DNA from: an uncultured Alphaproteobacteria bacterium
GTDB lineage: Bacteria; Pseudomonadota; Alphaproteobacteria; RF32; CAG-239
DNA length: 25,916 nt
Direction: 5' to 3'
Assembly: GCA_934229625.1 (NCBI GenBank)
Contig: CAKQDU010000014.1
Span: 1 to 25,916, forward strand
Part shown: in pieces, positions 1 through 8,240 of the stretch
Layout: each line of letters starts with the position of its first letter
Position numbering within the stretch: the first letter of the stretch is position 1
The notes under the pieces: generated by a model
The model's input: only the letters and a program-made list of their open reading frames with translations
Database searches by the model: none
What the model was told of the DNA's origin: nothing
Made by a program: the position numbers and the translations under genes

Positions 1-14
1 CTCTCTCTCTCTCT
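1..14. repeat. (CT)7 dinucleotide microsatellite
   Basis: Seven CT units sit at the very left edge and may continue beyond it. They lie inside the open frame of the pilin-like gene and read Leu-Ser-Leu-Ser. Gain or loss of one unit would shift that frame. A contig end in a simple repeat can also be an assembly artefact. Confidence 0.6.
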
Positions 15-890
15 GCAAATCCTAAACATCTGATTAAAGGCGTATTTTCTGCCGCTCAGCGTGTTTTTGCAGAGTTCAGCACAAAAAATCACACATTCGG
101 AAATAACAAGTTCAGTAGCAACTCTATAAAGAGTTCTGGATTGCTTTGCAGCGCTCGCAATGACGCCGAAGGAAACAACATCGCATTTAAGGGTTTGGAT
201 GTTGTGCGTCAATACGACTCAAAATTCTTCAAAACCGCTTTAGATGCGCCGCTATACGCGGTTTCAGCCGGGCGGAGTATGATTGAAATGCTCGGCGTGC
301 TGGCTATTATTGGTGTTCTATCAGTAAGTGGCATCGCCGGTTATTCCAAAGCGATGGAAAAATGGAAAATAAATAGAATGCAAAACGAATACAGCTATTT
401 AATTGCCGGTTTATTAGAACATATAAATGATATAAAAAAACTAAATTCGGAAGAATCTCAATATGGTTTAGTCAGCTTTGTTCAAGCTGCTCATTTAGTT
501 CCTGAAACATGGAAAAAGCTCAGAGATGATGTTGATTTTCAAATAACAGACACATATGGAAATATAATTCAAATTTTTGTCAGACACAACAATTTAGCCA
601 TTGATTTATTTTTAGGCGGATTTTCAAAAGATGAAAACAACAAAAGCGCATCATTATCTTTTTCACAAAACGTATGTTTTACACTTATGCAAAACGTTGT
701 GCAACCATTATCCTCATCTCTTGAATTTGCCAAAATGACACATCAATATCAAATATCATATTATGGAAATTCATCATGCACATCAGATAGACAATGCATA
801 AAAGATTTAACTTTTTCCAAAATTAAAGAGATATGTGGCAGCTGCACCAAAAAATCTGAATTTTTTTGTGGAATACTTCTGGAATTTTAA
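3..890 (+). CDS. type IV pilin-like (prepilin) protein, 5' end outside window
   Basis: This is a pilin-like protein with a class III signal. The segment AGRSMIEMLGVLAIIGVLSV has the glycine before the cleavage point, glutamate at mature position 5 and the hydrophobic helix needed for prepilin peptidase processing and assembly into a pilus or pseudopilus. The globular part has several cysteines near the C-terminus (NSSCTSDRQC, ICGSC, FFCG) that could form disulfides. The frame is open to base 3 with no ATG or GTG before the signal. A TTG at 141 is the first accepted start, and the ATG at 279 lies after the cleavage site and cannot be the start. I therefore annotate a partial gene whose start is probably outside the window. 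The long N-terminal extension contains a palindromic repeat (138-165). The stop is followed by a strong terminator. Function in adhesion or secretion is inferred from the family. Confidence 0.75.
   Translation, partial: LSLSANPKHLIKGVFSAAQRVFAEFSTKNHTFGNNKFSSNSIKSSGLLCSARNDAEGNNIAFKGLDVVRQYDSKFFKTALDAPLYAVSAGRSMIEMLGVLAIIGVLSVSGIAGYSKAMEKWKINRMQNEYSYLIAGLLEHINDIKKLNSEESQYGLVSFVQAAHLVPETWKKLRDDVDFQITDTYGNIIQIFVRHNNLAIDLFLGGFSKDENNKSASLSFSQNVCFTLMQNVVQPLSSSLEFAKMTHQYQISYYGNSSCTSDRQCIKDLTFSKIKEICGSCTKKSEFFCGILLEF
138..165. repeat. palindromic dispersed-type repeat inside the pilin frame
   Basis: The sequence runs from GGATTGC to GCAATGACG, with outer arms ATTGC (140-144) and GCAAT (157-161) around a central AGCGCT palindrome. 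It resembles the widespread short palindromic repeats of the GGATTGCTTC...GCAATGACG type found scattered in many bacterial genomes. Here it is translated in frame as GLLCSARNDA. Only one copy is in the window, so the repeat identity rests on recognition. Confidence 0.45.
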
Positions 891-921
891 TTATTTTATA
901 TCGCAATGTTCGCAAAATTTA

Positions 922-957
922 AAAGGGTTATGACTTCTCATAACCCTTTGATTTTTA
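922..957. terminator. bidirectional rho-independent terminator
   Basis: There is a perfect 12-bp stem, AAAGGGTTATGA (922-933) with TCATAACCCTTT (938-949), and a CTTC loop. It is followed by ATTTTTAA on the plus strand and preceded by AAAATTTAAAA, which gives a T-rich tail on the minus strand. It can end the pilin transcript from the left and the tRNA-Thr transcript from the right. Confidence 0.85.
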
Positions 958-958
958 A

Positions 959-1034
959 TGGTGCCGACAGAGAGACTTGAACTCCCGACCCACTGATTAC
1001 AAATCAGTAGCTCTACCAACTGAGCTATGTCGGC
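959..1034 (-). tRNA. tRNA-Thr (anticodon TGT)
   Basis: Read on the minus strand, the sequence folds as a 76-nt cloverleaf. The acceptor stem is GCCGACA with TGTCGGC, the D-arm is AGCTCAGTTGGTAGAGC, and the anticodon stem is CTGAT/ATCAG around TTTGTAA (anticodon TGT). The T-arm contains GTTCAAGTC, the discriminator base is A, and CCA is encoded. It has its own promoter and terminator. Confidence 0.95.
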
Positions 1035-1050
1035 ATCACAACTGAAAAGA

Positions 1051-1079
1051 CTTATACACTACCGTTTTTTTGTTGTCAA
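1051..1079 (-). promoter_or_regulatory. sigma70-type promoter of tRNA-Thr
   Basis: On the minus strand there is a consensus -35 TTGACA (1074-1079), a 17-nt spacer and a -10 TATAAG (1051-1056). The -10 ends 17 nt before the first tRNA base. It lies between the stop codon of the autotransporter gene and the tRNA. Confidence 0.8.
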
Positions 1080-1118
1080 TAACTTTTTTCAGCATTTTTG
1101 ATTTTTTTTCACAGCTGT

Positions 1119-4100
1119 TTAGAAGTTATATTTTATACCGGCGTTGATAACGGTAGTATGTTTGTCTTCCATAAACTGACTGCCGCGGAAATAAAACTCA
1201 ACAGCCTTCCGGCTAAAAGCTATATCGGCGCGGACAACCACGCGGTTGCGGTCAAAAATATCTGTGTTTTCAATCAGATAATAGCCGTCGGTATCGCGTA
1301 CTCGGGCGCGCATAGTGTGATATGGCTGCGACAATTCGCGATAGTAGCTGCCGCCCAAGCGAGCTTTGACTCGTCCAGTTTCGCCCTCGCCTTCTGCCGA
1401 ACCATAGACTTTTTCTTTGCTGACATAAAGACCGACACCGCTTTCCACCGACATATTATTGGTACTTTTTATTTGCAAGGAGTCCGCTTTAGCTTCATCT
1501 TCTTTTATTTGACGCTGATAATAGCCATAGGCATTCAGCTCAATCTGCGGCTCAACCATCATAAAACCCAAGTCATAATCATAGCGTAACTCGTTGTTAA
1601 AGCCGTATAAAATATCGCTGGTGTCACCTTCAATACGTTCGCGGTCGGATTGGCGCTTGTAGTCGCCGTCAGCGTAGCCGACACGCAGCAAACCGGCGTA
1701 TTTCCAGCGATTGCCAAAGTCGTGCATATAAGAGCCTAAAACTTGGGCAAAAGTGGCTTTGCGGGTGGAATCATCGTCATAGTCCGAACTAAACCGAGTA
1801 AGAGCCACGCCCAAGCCAAAGCGCTGGCGGTTGTTAAGCCTGGTGTCCGCCAAAAAATATGAGCTGTTGGCAGTGTTTTCATAGCCGGTCACATGTCCTT
1901 TTGTAGAGCGGTCTTGGCCCAGATAGTCATAGCCGACCATCATGCGCTCGTTAGTCAAATCCTGCGAAAACATGGTGTCGGTTACCAAATTAGACAGGCT
2001 GCGGAACACATTCATATTTTCTTGGGCAAAGTTTGGCAGCAGACTGAAACCGAGTTGTTGATTCAGCGAACTATTCAGTCCGGCGGAAGTGGTTTGCAAT
2101 TTTAGTGAATTAAACAGCTGTTCATTGCGTTTGGCCTCATAGTTGCGCTGCAGATACGCGGCAAGGGACTTGTCGTCGACAACCTCGTCAAAATCTTTCA
2201 TAGTCATCACAAGGTCGTTGTCTTTTAAGGTTGCATCAAACAGCGCCGAGCCGGAATTTAGCTTGACTTCATCGGTTTTGCCGGAAAAGGCGTTTTCGCT
2301 GGAGTAGGTCTTGTCAAAGCCGCCGGAAGTGATGCCGGCATCGGCTGTGATGTCGCCTTTAATTTCCGGCGCGGTAATTTTTCCGTCTTTTCCCAAAACA
2401 AACTTTCCGCCGCCCAACGCCGCCGTGTCAAATGCCGTAGAAGCAGTAATTTCGCTTTCATTTATCATTGATGAGGAACTGTCAATATAAATAAACTTGC
2501 CGTCCGCTTCGTTTTTGTTATAGGACTCGCCGTTGATTGTTATCGTACCGCTGTTGTAGACTTTTGAACCGTTGATGGCATAAATACCGTAAGAAGTATC
2601 TTTGTTTACATTTGTTAAGGTGATGTTGCCGGTATTTTTTATTTTATATTGGTCTGCATATATACCATAGACATTATCACCAGTAGCATCACTTATTTCT
2701 ATGTTGCCACTATTTAATATTACTCCTGAACCATCCAAATATTCATCATTTTTTTTATTGATACCATATATGCCATAAACATTTTTACCAGAAATATTAC
2801 TGATAGTTATATTTCCGCTGTTTATAGCCTTAGCTTCTCTTTCAAGAGATATGCCATACAACGCTGCTGTGGCAGTCGAGTTGCTAATGGTTATATTTCC
2901 TTCATTATAAGCTGTAGTTTTATTTGCTGCAGCGATTCCATTACCATTACTGATATTATCAAGCATAATATTTCCACTTTTATTATTTATTGCTTTAATA
3001 TCTTTTATTTCGCCTGAAGTTAGGTCTTGACTAACAAACATTCCATTAACATTGAGACCTCCATTTATTTTGATATTGCCGTTATTTATACCTGCGCCTC
3101 TTATTCCGTCAGCATTCGTTTTATCAGCTAAACTAACAGTAATGTTTCCGTTATTTATACCACTGGTCATAGCTATGGCGCTATAACCATTCATAATATT
3201 CATTGTTAAATTACCATTGTTTGTAATATTTCCTCCAGCAATACCATACCAATAGCGATTAGCAAAAGTTGTGGATGCTGTTATAATAATTTCCTTCTCA
3301 TTATAAATTTCAACATCATCAGATTCGCTTAATATACCGGCAGCTGTAGAATAATTAGCATTTATATTTATATATCCATAATTGTAAATTTTACCGGAAG
3401 CACCATTATATATTCCGGCAATGCTGGAACCTTGCATACTAATAACGCCATAGTTATATATATTTGTATTATCCTCTCCAGAAATGCCAATAAGCGTAGG
3501 TCTAAAATAAGGCCCAAATATGGTTGGACTCTTATTTGCACCATTTCCAACAACTGTTATATAACCTTTTGTGGTGTCATTAACAGATGTTGCCGGCGTT
3601 GACGCTGAACCATTTACAAGATTTATAGTTATATCATTACTGTAAGAATTAGGACGATAACTGGCCATTCCCGTCCCTCTTGCCTCATCTAATCCATTAT
3701 TATCTTTAAAATATGTCGGAGCTAAATTAATATAACCACCAACACCATTGTTTACATTAATTAATCCGTAATTTGCACCGCCTTTTACTGTAATTCGACC
3801 AGTGTTAGTACTTTGGTTCGGAATCTTAGAAAAAATTCCATATGCTGATGAAGCTAATGTTCCATTGGTTATATCAATATTGCCTGAATTTTGAACATTG
3901 CCAGTTGAGTATATTCCATATCCACTAGCTGAAAAAGGTATATTATAATCTGGAACCGTTACATTCGACGGCATGCGCAATGATATATTTCCTTTATTAT
4001 AGACTGTTTCAACTCCATTGCTGTTTTCGTTTTCTTCTAAGTAAATTCCAGATTGTATGTAACTATCCTTAAAATAACTTTGGTTTACTGTAATTGAACC

Positions 4101-7100
4101 ATTGTTATAAATAGATTTATTGCTGTAGATACCATGTGCAGCCACGCCTGCGCTGTTTATGGTAATTTTGCCGTTTTTATCATTTAAAACATTTGTATTT
4201 TTTGCGTATATGCCGTAAGTAGCCGCTCCGTTTGTGGTAGTAACATCAATAGTTCCATAGTTTTGGTTTGCCTTGTCCGTTGCTTCGGGAGTAGCATAAT
4301 CTTCATTCTGAGTTTCAGATTTTAGCCGCACATTAGACATGCCTATAACGGTTTTAGAAGTATCGCCGTTGCTGTTTATGGTAACAGAAGAATTTGCAAA
4401 ATTGCCGCCGCCGTAAATGCCGGTAACATTGTTATTTCCGGTATCTGTGATAGATATGATTCCTTTTCCTCCGTTCAGCGAACCGTTGTTTATAGAACCG
4501 TCAAGTCCGTAAACCGTGTGGTAATAAATATTTCCGGTACTGGAATCTTGCGATTGACCGGCTACGGTTATTTTAATTTCTCCGGTTCCGTTACTGTGTC
4601 CGTTGTAGCTTGGATTCAGCGGATCGTTGTATTGTATTCCAATAATTTGTCCGATAGGGTCGGTAGAAGTTGAATTGATTTCTATATAGCCATAGCCTGT
4701 GTTAGCTCCATTATAAACTATTCCAGCACTGGTAATGCCGATACCGGAACCATTGATGATAATTTTACCGACAGCATTATGTCCGTAAGCATTGTAAATT
4801 GTAGATGACAATGCATTGCTGTTATATATGCCGTATGCTGTAATATTGTTTGGATTATTGATAGTAATGGTACCATGAGAAATTCCGCTGCCGTCTGTGG
4901 TTGTAGAGTAGGCATTAGCTATAAAGCCTGTTGTTGATGATTTATTCATCATACCGGCTATGTAGCCTTTTTCGCTTGACACGGTAATATTACCGATACT
5001 TCCGGAATAAGCATTTATCAAGGTGCTGCCAAGCATGCCGTAAGCTTTACCGGCTTTGGTACTGACTGTAATTTCTCCAATTCCGCTAAATGCATTATAA
5101 AGCGTGCTTTTAGCGGTGCTTCCGTACATTCCGGCAATAATTCCGTTATTATACTCAATATCAGTATCATCTAAGAAATATATTCCATTTGATGTTAAAT
5201 TGATTTTTCCGTAGCCATTATAGGTGTTATAGGCTATGCCGTTGGCAACTCTCATACCGTATGTATTATAGTTGGCGTAATAATTATCAATGGTAATAGT
5301 GCCGGTATGTTTGTCATAAGAATTTATGACGTTTCCGGAATCTGAACCATTGGTCGCTAAGCCGAAAATGTCTTTATTTTTCAAAGACTGCAAATCGGTA
5401 CTTTCGGTAATAGTAATAGAAATTGAAGCATCTTCAGTTTTGGCATTGTATAAATTAGCGTTTAAATGGTCAGGAGCATTGGAAAATCCAATGATATAAC
5501 TATCATTAACAGCAACATTATCAAGAGTTACAGCCAATTCTTTGTCATTTGCAACATCATTATCAGTGGCTTCAATAGAAGCAACGGTGCAATTTCCGTT
5601 TGCGTCTTCGGTGAGGTTTTCACGGCATCTGTCAAATTTATAATATGTTCCGGAGGCATCTTCGCAGGTGGAGCAAACAGCCCCGTCCGGACATGCGCTT
5701 AAATTAAAGCTGGTTCGGTCGCATTGCGAAAGGCAGCTGTTGCCGTCTTCGGATAAAGTATAGCCGACCTTGCAATAGCTTAGGTTGTAGCGATAATCAT
5801 AGCCTAAGCCAATATGGCAAGAGCCGCAGACAGCTCCTTCCGGGCATTCGGTAAACGGATATATAGTTTCATCACAAGTTTCACTTTCCGAATTTTCAAT
5901 ACAGCTTTTCCCATCAGAAGAAAGATTATATCCGGTATTGCAGGAGGTGATTTTGTAACGGATGGTTGAGCCGTCGGTGCAGGATTCAGAAGTTGCGTTT
6001 GCCGGTTTGGCCGTGAGCGGATAGTTTGCCGCGGTGCAGGTTCCGGCCGGAATGGCGTCACAGCTTTTCCCATCAGAAGAAAGGTTATATCCTGTGTCGC
6101 AGGATGTAATCTTGTAACGGGTGGTTGAGCCGTCGGTGCAGGATTCAGAAGTGGCGTTTTCAGGTTTTGCCGTCAGCGGATAGTTTGCCGCGGTGCAAGT
6201 GCCGGTGTCGGTGTCGCCGCCGGAGCTGTTTTGAACACATGATTTTCCATCGGCTGAAAGGTCATATCCGCTTTTGCAAGAGGTGATTTTATAACGGGTG
6301 GCGCCGTTGTTTGTGCATGATTTATAATTAGCCTTGCTTGTATCTGGCTTTGTTGTCAGAGGATAATTTTTTGCCGTACAAGATGCGTCATTTCCGCCGG
6401 CGTCAACCACGCAGGTGCGTTTATCTTCTTCCAGCTTATAGCCGCTCTCGCATGCCGAACATTTTTCATTTAAATAGCTGTAATCCACGCAATGTTCTGG
6501 CGCATTTAATTTGCACGAACCCTGAAACGATGTATATCCTTCATTGCAGACCTTACAATAATTTTTTGCGCTGTCATAGTCTTTGCAATTCTGCAAATTT
6601 GAAGAATCAGCACCATCTCCGGACGATACTTTTTCACATTTTTCACAACCATTACATTTATTGTATTTTGAACATTTATATCCGGACGGACAGGTCAAAT
6701 TTGTATAACAACCGCTTGTGCATTCCGGCACATTCACACATTCTGGTTTTTGTTCGCACTTAACACAGCCCAAATTACATTTAGACTCATATTGAGTGCA
6801 TTGATAGCCGGCCGCGCAGGTAACATTTTCATAACAACCTTCTGCGCAAGGATTCAAAACGCAGTTTTCTGTATTTGAGGCATCATCGGAATTGTTGCTC
6901 TTATTTCCCGAACTTCCGCCGCCACCGCCGCCGGAACCGACTGCCGCTGCAACTCCGGCCGCAATTCCGCCGCCGATTGCAAAAGCCGTGCCGCTTTTCA
7001 GCCAATTTATCGGTGTTTTCGGCGCTGCATATTTTTGATTATAATTGGCTAAAAAATTTTTATGCGCATATTCCGGCAAACGCTCAACACAATTCGGATT

Positions 7101-7370
7101 GCTCTTGGCTCCGGCTCGAAGAAGGGTTTTATAGGCCAAATAATCTTGTCTTTTTATAGCGACGCATACGGCCGTATCTCCGTCCATATTTGTTGAATCC
7201 AAATTCAGACCACGGCGCTGCACATCTTTCAAACCTTGTAAATTTCCGTCTGCGGCTATACGATATAAATTCGCAAACGATATCGGAGGCAAATTATAGG
7301 ACTGCGATGTCTGAGCCGTTATTGTAAAAATAAAGGCCATCATTATAAGCCTTATAAATTTAGTCCGCAT
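1119..7370 (-). CDS. giant autotransporter with ankyrin-like, Cys-rich and beta-helix-like passenger regions
   Basis: A 2083-residue type V secreted surface protein. Residues 1-24 are a Sec signal peptide. Residues 32-95 look like one or two ankyrin repeats (DGDTAVCVAIKRQDY, LLRAGAK). Residues 126-153 are a hydrophobic Gly/Ala helix followed by a glycine run. Residues 170-594 hold 48 cysteines in EGF/furin-like spacing, including three related repeats of the YPLT...RYKITSC...DGKSC type. Residues of about 605-1780 are an Asn/Gly/Ser-rich passenger with many YGIY and GNITI-type rungs, expected to form a beta-helix. Residues of about 1785-2083 are the autotransporter barrel, ending in the usual terminal Phe (KYNF). 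The start is supported by GGAGA (7377-7381) upstream. A role in adhesion or host contact is inferred. Cysteine-rich passengers are unusual in this family. Confidence is high for the class and low for the function. Confidence 0.9.
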   Translation of the reverse strand: MRTKFIRLIMMAFIFTITAQTSQSYNLPPISFANLYRIAADGNLQGLKDVQRRGLNLDSTNMDGDTAVCVAIKRQDYLAYKTLLRAGAKSNPNCVERLPEYAHKNFLANYNQKYAAPKTPINWLKSGTAFAIGGGIAAGVAAAVGSGGGGGGSSGNKSNNSDDASNTENCVLNPCAEGCYENVTCAAGYQCTQYESKCNLGCVKCEQKPECVNVPECTSGCYTNLTCPSGYKCSKYNKCNGCEKCEKVSSGDGADSSNLQNCKDYDSAKNYCKVCNEGYTSFQGSCKLNAPEHCVDYSYLNEKCSACESGYKLEEDKRTCVVDAGGNDASCTAKNYPLTTKPDTSKANYKSCTNNGATRYKITSCKSGYDLSADGKSCVQNSSGGDTDTGTCTAANYPLTAKPENATSESCTDGSTTRYKITSCDTGYNLSSDGKSCDAIPAGTCTAANYPLTAKPANATSESCTDGSTIRYKITSCNTGYNLSSDGKSCIENSESETCDETIYPFTECPEGAVCGSCHIGLGYDYRYNLSYCKVGYTLSEDGNSCLSQCDRTSFNLSACPDGAVCSTCEDASGTYYKFDRCRENLTEDANGNCTVASIEATDNDVANDKELAVTLDNVAVNDSYIIGFSNAPDHLNANLYNAKTEDASISITITESTDLQSLKNKDIFGLATNGSDSGNVINSYDKHTGTITIDNYYANYNTYGMRVANGIAYNTYNGYGKINLTSNGIYFLDDTDIEYNNGIIAGMYGSTAKSTLYNAFSGIGEITVSTKAGKAYGMLGSTLINAYSGSIGNITVSSEKGYIAGMMNKSSTTGFIANAYSTTTDGSGISHGTITINNPNNITAYGIYNSNALSSTIYNAYGHNAVGKIIINGSGIGITSAGIVYNGANTGYGYIEINSTSTDPIGQIIGIQYNDPLNPSYNGHSNGTGEIKITVAGQSQDSSTGNIYYHTVYGLDGSINNGSLNGGKGIISITDTGNNNVTGIYGGGNFANSSVTINSNGDTSKTVIGMSNVRLKSETQNEDYATPEATDKANQNYGTIDVTTTNGAATYGIYAKNTNVLNDKNGKITINSAGVAAHGIYSNKSIYNNGSITVNQSYFKDSYIQSGIYLEENENSNGVETVYNKGNISLRMPSNVTVPDYNIPFSASGYGIYSTGNVQNSGNIDITNGTLASSAYGIFSKIPNQSTNTGRITVKGGANYGLINVNNGVGGYINLAPTYFKDNNGLDEARGTGMASYRPNSYSNDITINLVNGSASTPATSVNDTTKGYITVVGNGANKSPTIFGPYFRPTLIGISGEDNTNIYNYGVISMQGSSIAGIYNGASGKIYNYGYININANYSTAAGILSESDDVEIYNEKEIIITASTTFANRYWYGIAGGNITNNGNLTMNIMNGYSAIAMTSGINNGNITVSLADKTNADGIRGAGINNGNIKINGGLNVNGMFVSQDLTSGEIKDIKAINNKSGNIMLDNISNGNGIAAANKTTAYNEGNITISNSTATAALYGISLEREAKAINSGNITISNISGKNVYGIYGINKKNDEYLDGSGVILNSGNIEISDATGDNVYGIYADQYKIKNTGNITLTNVNKDTSYGIYAINGSKVYNSGTITINGESYNKNEADGKFIYIDSSSSMINESEITASTAFDTAALGGGKFVLGKDGKITAPEIKGDITADAGITSGGFDKTYSSENAFSGKTDEVKLNSGSALFDATLKDNDLVMTMKDFDEVVDDKSLAAYLQRNYEAKRNEQLFNSLKLQTTSAGLNSSLNQQLGFSLLPNFAQENMNVFRSLSNLVTDTMFSQDLTNERMMVGYDYLGQDRSTKGHVTGYENTANSSYFLADTRLNNRQRFGLGVALTRFSSDYDDDSTRKATFAQVLGSYMHDFGNRWKYAGLLRVGYADGDYKRQSDRERIEGDTSDILYGFNNELRYDYDLGFMMVEPQIELNAYGYYQRQIKEDEAKADSLQIKSTNNMSVESGVGLYVSKEKVYGSAEGEGETGRVKARLGGSYYRELSQPYHTMRARVRDTDGYYLIENTDIFDRNRVVVRADIAFSRKAVEFYFRGSQFMEDKHTTVINAGIKYNF
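5901..6380 (-). repeat. three tandem Cys-repeat units within the autotransporter gene
   Basis: The units cover residues 331-378, 392-437 and 445-490. The two downstream-most units are 159 bp (53 codons) apart and nearly identical at the DNA level over most of their length, so they look like a recent duplication. The third unit is more diverged and is offset by 177 bp. Each carries C-TA-x-NYPLT-KP, RYKITSC, GY-x-LS-x-DGKSC. Confidence 0.8.
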
Positions 7371-7450
7371 AAAAATTCTCCATACAGAAATTATTCATCT
7401 TCCTCAGAGTCTTACATCATTTAATCATATTAGCAAAGCTTTTTTAACAC

Positions 7451-7479
7451 TTATAAGCAATTTTCAGACACCATACAAG
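7451..7479 (-). promoter_or_regulatory. candidate promoter of the autotransporter gene
   Basis: Minus strand: -35 TTGTAT (7474-7479), a 17-nt spacer and -10 TATAAG (7451-7456), giving a leader of about 70 nt. The -35 matches only in its TTG core, so this is tentative. Confidence 0.4.
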
Positions 7480-7597
7480 CATATATTGAACAAGAATCAA
7501 TTGATAAAACTGTCTCAGCAATTAAAATATCTGAAATATGCTTTTATTTGAAGCACAGCATTCTAAACTACTTTATTTTAAATTGTTTTATAGATAC

Positions 7598-7633
7598 AAA
7601 AAAACAGGCTCAAAAATCAGAGTCTGTTTTTTT
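7598..7633. terminator. bidirectional rho-independent terminator
   Basis: AAAAAAACAG (7598-7607) pairs with CTGTTTTTTT (7624-7633). The stem is extended inward by one G/T wobble position and CTC/GAG around a loop of about 8 nt. The A and T runs serve as U-tails in both directions. There is no recognised gene directly before it on the plus strand. On the minus strand it would end any transcript from the 7674-7760 region. Confidence 0.75.
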
Positions 7634-7817
7634 ATTGAATATTCAAAACTTTTTTACATTCTTTTTAACATAGTTACAAATGCTTGTAAGCACTAAAACC
7701 AGCAAAACCGCACAGCCGGCAACGGATTAGAATGAAAAAATACAGGAAAACAAAAAGCATTTTTACCTATTTTTGTCAAGATATTTTCAATCATTAAACA
7801 TTTTACATAAAATTCTA

Positions 7818-7846
7818 TTGAAAAGCAGCAAATATTTTTGTATTAT
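7818..7846 (+). promoter_or_regulatory. sigma70-type promoter of the small repeat protein
   Basis: -35 TTGAAA (7818-7823), a 17-nt spacer and -10 TATTAT (7841-7846). Transcription would start near 7853, directly before a GTG at 7855 and about 40 nt before the ATG at 7894. Confidence 0.65.
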
Positions 7847-7893
7847 ATAGCTTAGTGTTAAATAATTTAGTTATAATTTTAATTTTTATTATT

Positions 7894-8175
7894 ATGAAAG
7901 TTAATGTTAAAACCATTGGTTATGTGATTGGAGTTGATTGCGCAGGCTCGCCTGTTGTAGTTAATCATTATGTAGAACAGGCCGAAGGAGAAATGAGCTA
8001 TGATGTAAACGATACACAGGCAGATTTAAAATTTGCCAAAAAGTGTTCTCCTTTTCTCCGCAATTGCGGACAGTCGCAATTTGCCAAAAAGTGTTCTCCT
8101 TTTCTCTGCAAATCATTCAACTCAAGGCGCAATTGCGGACAGTCGCAAAAAGATATCCGCCTGAATTACAAGTAA
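7894..8175 (+). CDS. small hypothetical protein with repeat-derived C-terminus
   Basis: The product is 93 residues from the ATG at 7894. I do not recognise it. The first half (KTIGYVIGVDCAG...NDTQADLKF) looks like an ordinary small soluble domain. The second half is built from short repeats, with FAKKCSPFL twice and RNCGQSQ twice. A good promoter lies upstream and a strong terminator starts 9 nt after the stop, so it is probably expressed. There is no Shine-Dalgarno before the ATG. A GTG at 7855, almost at the predicted transcript start, would give a leaderless 106-residue form with a short hydrophobic N-terminus (LVIILIFII), which cannot be excluded. The repeats may have extended an older, shorter gene. 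Confidence 0.4.
   Translation: MKVNVKTIGYVIGVDCAGSPVVVNHYVEQAEGEMSYDVNDTQADLKFAKKCSPFLRNCGQSQFAKKCSPFLCKSFNSRRNCGQSQKDIRLNYK
8032..8148. repeat. mosaic of two short direct repeats (A-B-A-x-B)
   Basis: Unit A is an identical 27-bp copy at 8032-8058 and 8080-8106 (TTTGCCAAAAAG...TTTTCTC). Unit B is an identical 21-bp copy at 8059-8079 and 8128-8148. It contains the palindrome CGCAATTGCG and an outer TTGCG...CGCAA pair. A 21-bp spacer separates the second A from the second B. The perfect identity points to recent duplication. Spacing and number are wrong for a CRISPR array. Confidence 0.8.
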
Positions 8176-8183
8176 TTTCAAAA

Positions 8184-8220
8184 AAAAATATCTCCGATTA
8201 GCAAAACCGGAGATATTTTT
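8184..8220. terminator. bidirectional terminator between small gene and thrS
   Basis: A perfect 13-bp stem, AAAAATATCTCCG (8184-8196) with CGGAGATATTTTT (8208-8220), and an 11-nt loop. T and A runs at the outer ends serve both the plus-strand small gene and the convergent thrS. Confidence 0.85.
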
Positions 8221-8240
8221 TATAGCATCTGAATCTTTGA

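Larger units (their letters stand above)
7371..7817. other. intergenic region between autotransporter and small repeat protein
   Basis: Besides the candidate autotransporter promoter (7451-7479) and the terminator (7598-7633), I see one possible small minus-strand frame at 7674-7760. It encodes 28 residues starting MLFVFLYFFILIRC, a short hydrophobic peptide, and it ends about 40 bases before the terminator. It has only a weak AGG upstream, so I do not call it a gene. No other structure was recognised. Confidence 0.5.

Noticed and set aside
1098..1589. Plus-strand frames opposite the autotransporter (also 5466-5702, 6338-6763, 6875-7159)
   Set aside because: They have no ribosome sites or family features and lie antisense to a clear 2083-codon gene.
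8032..8148. CRISPR array
   Set aside because: Only two copies of each unit, no regular unique spacers and no cas genes. The repeats are in a coding frame.
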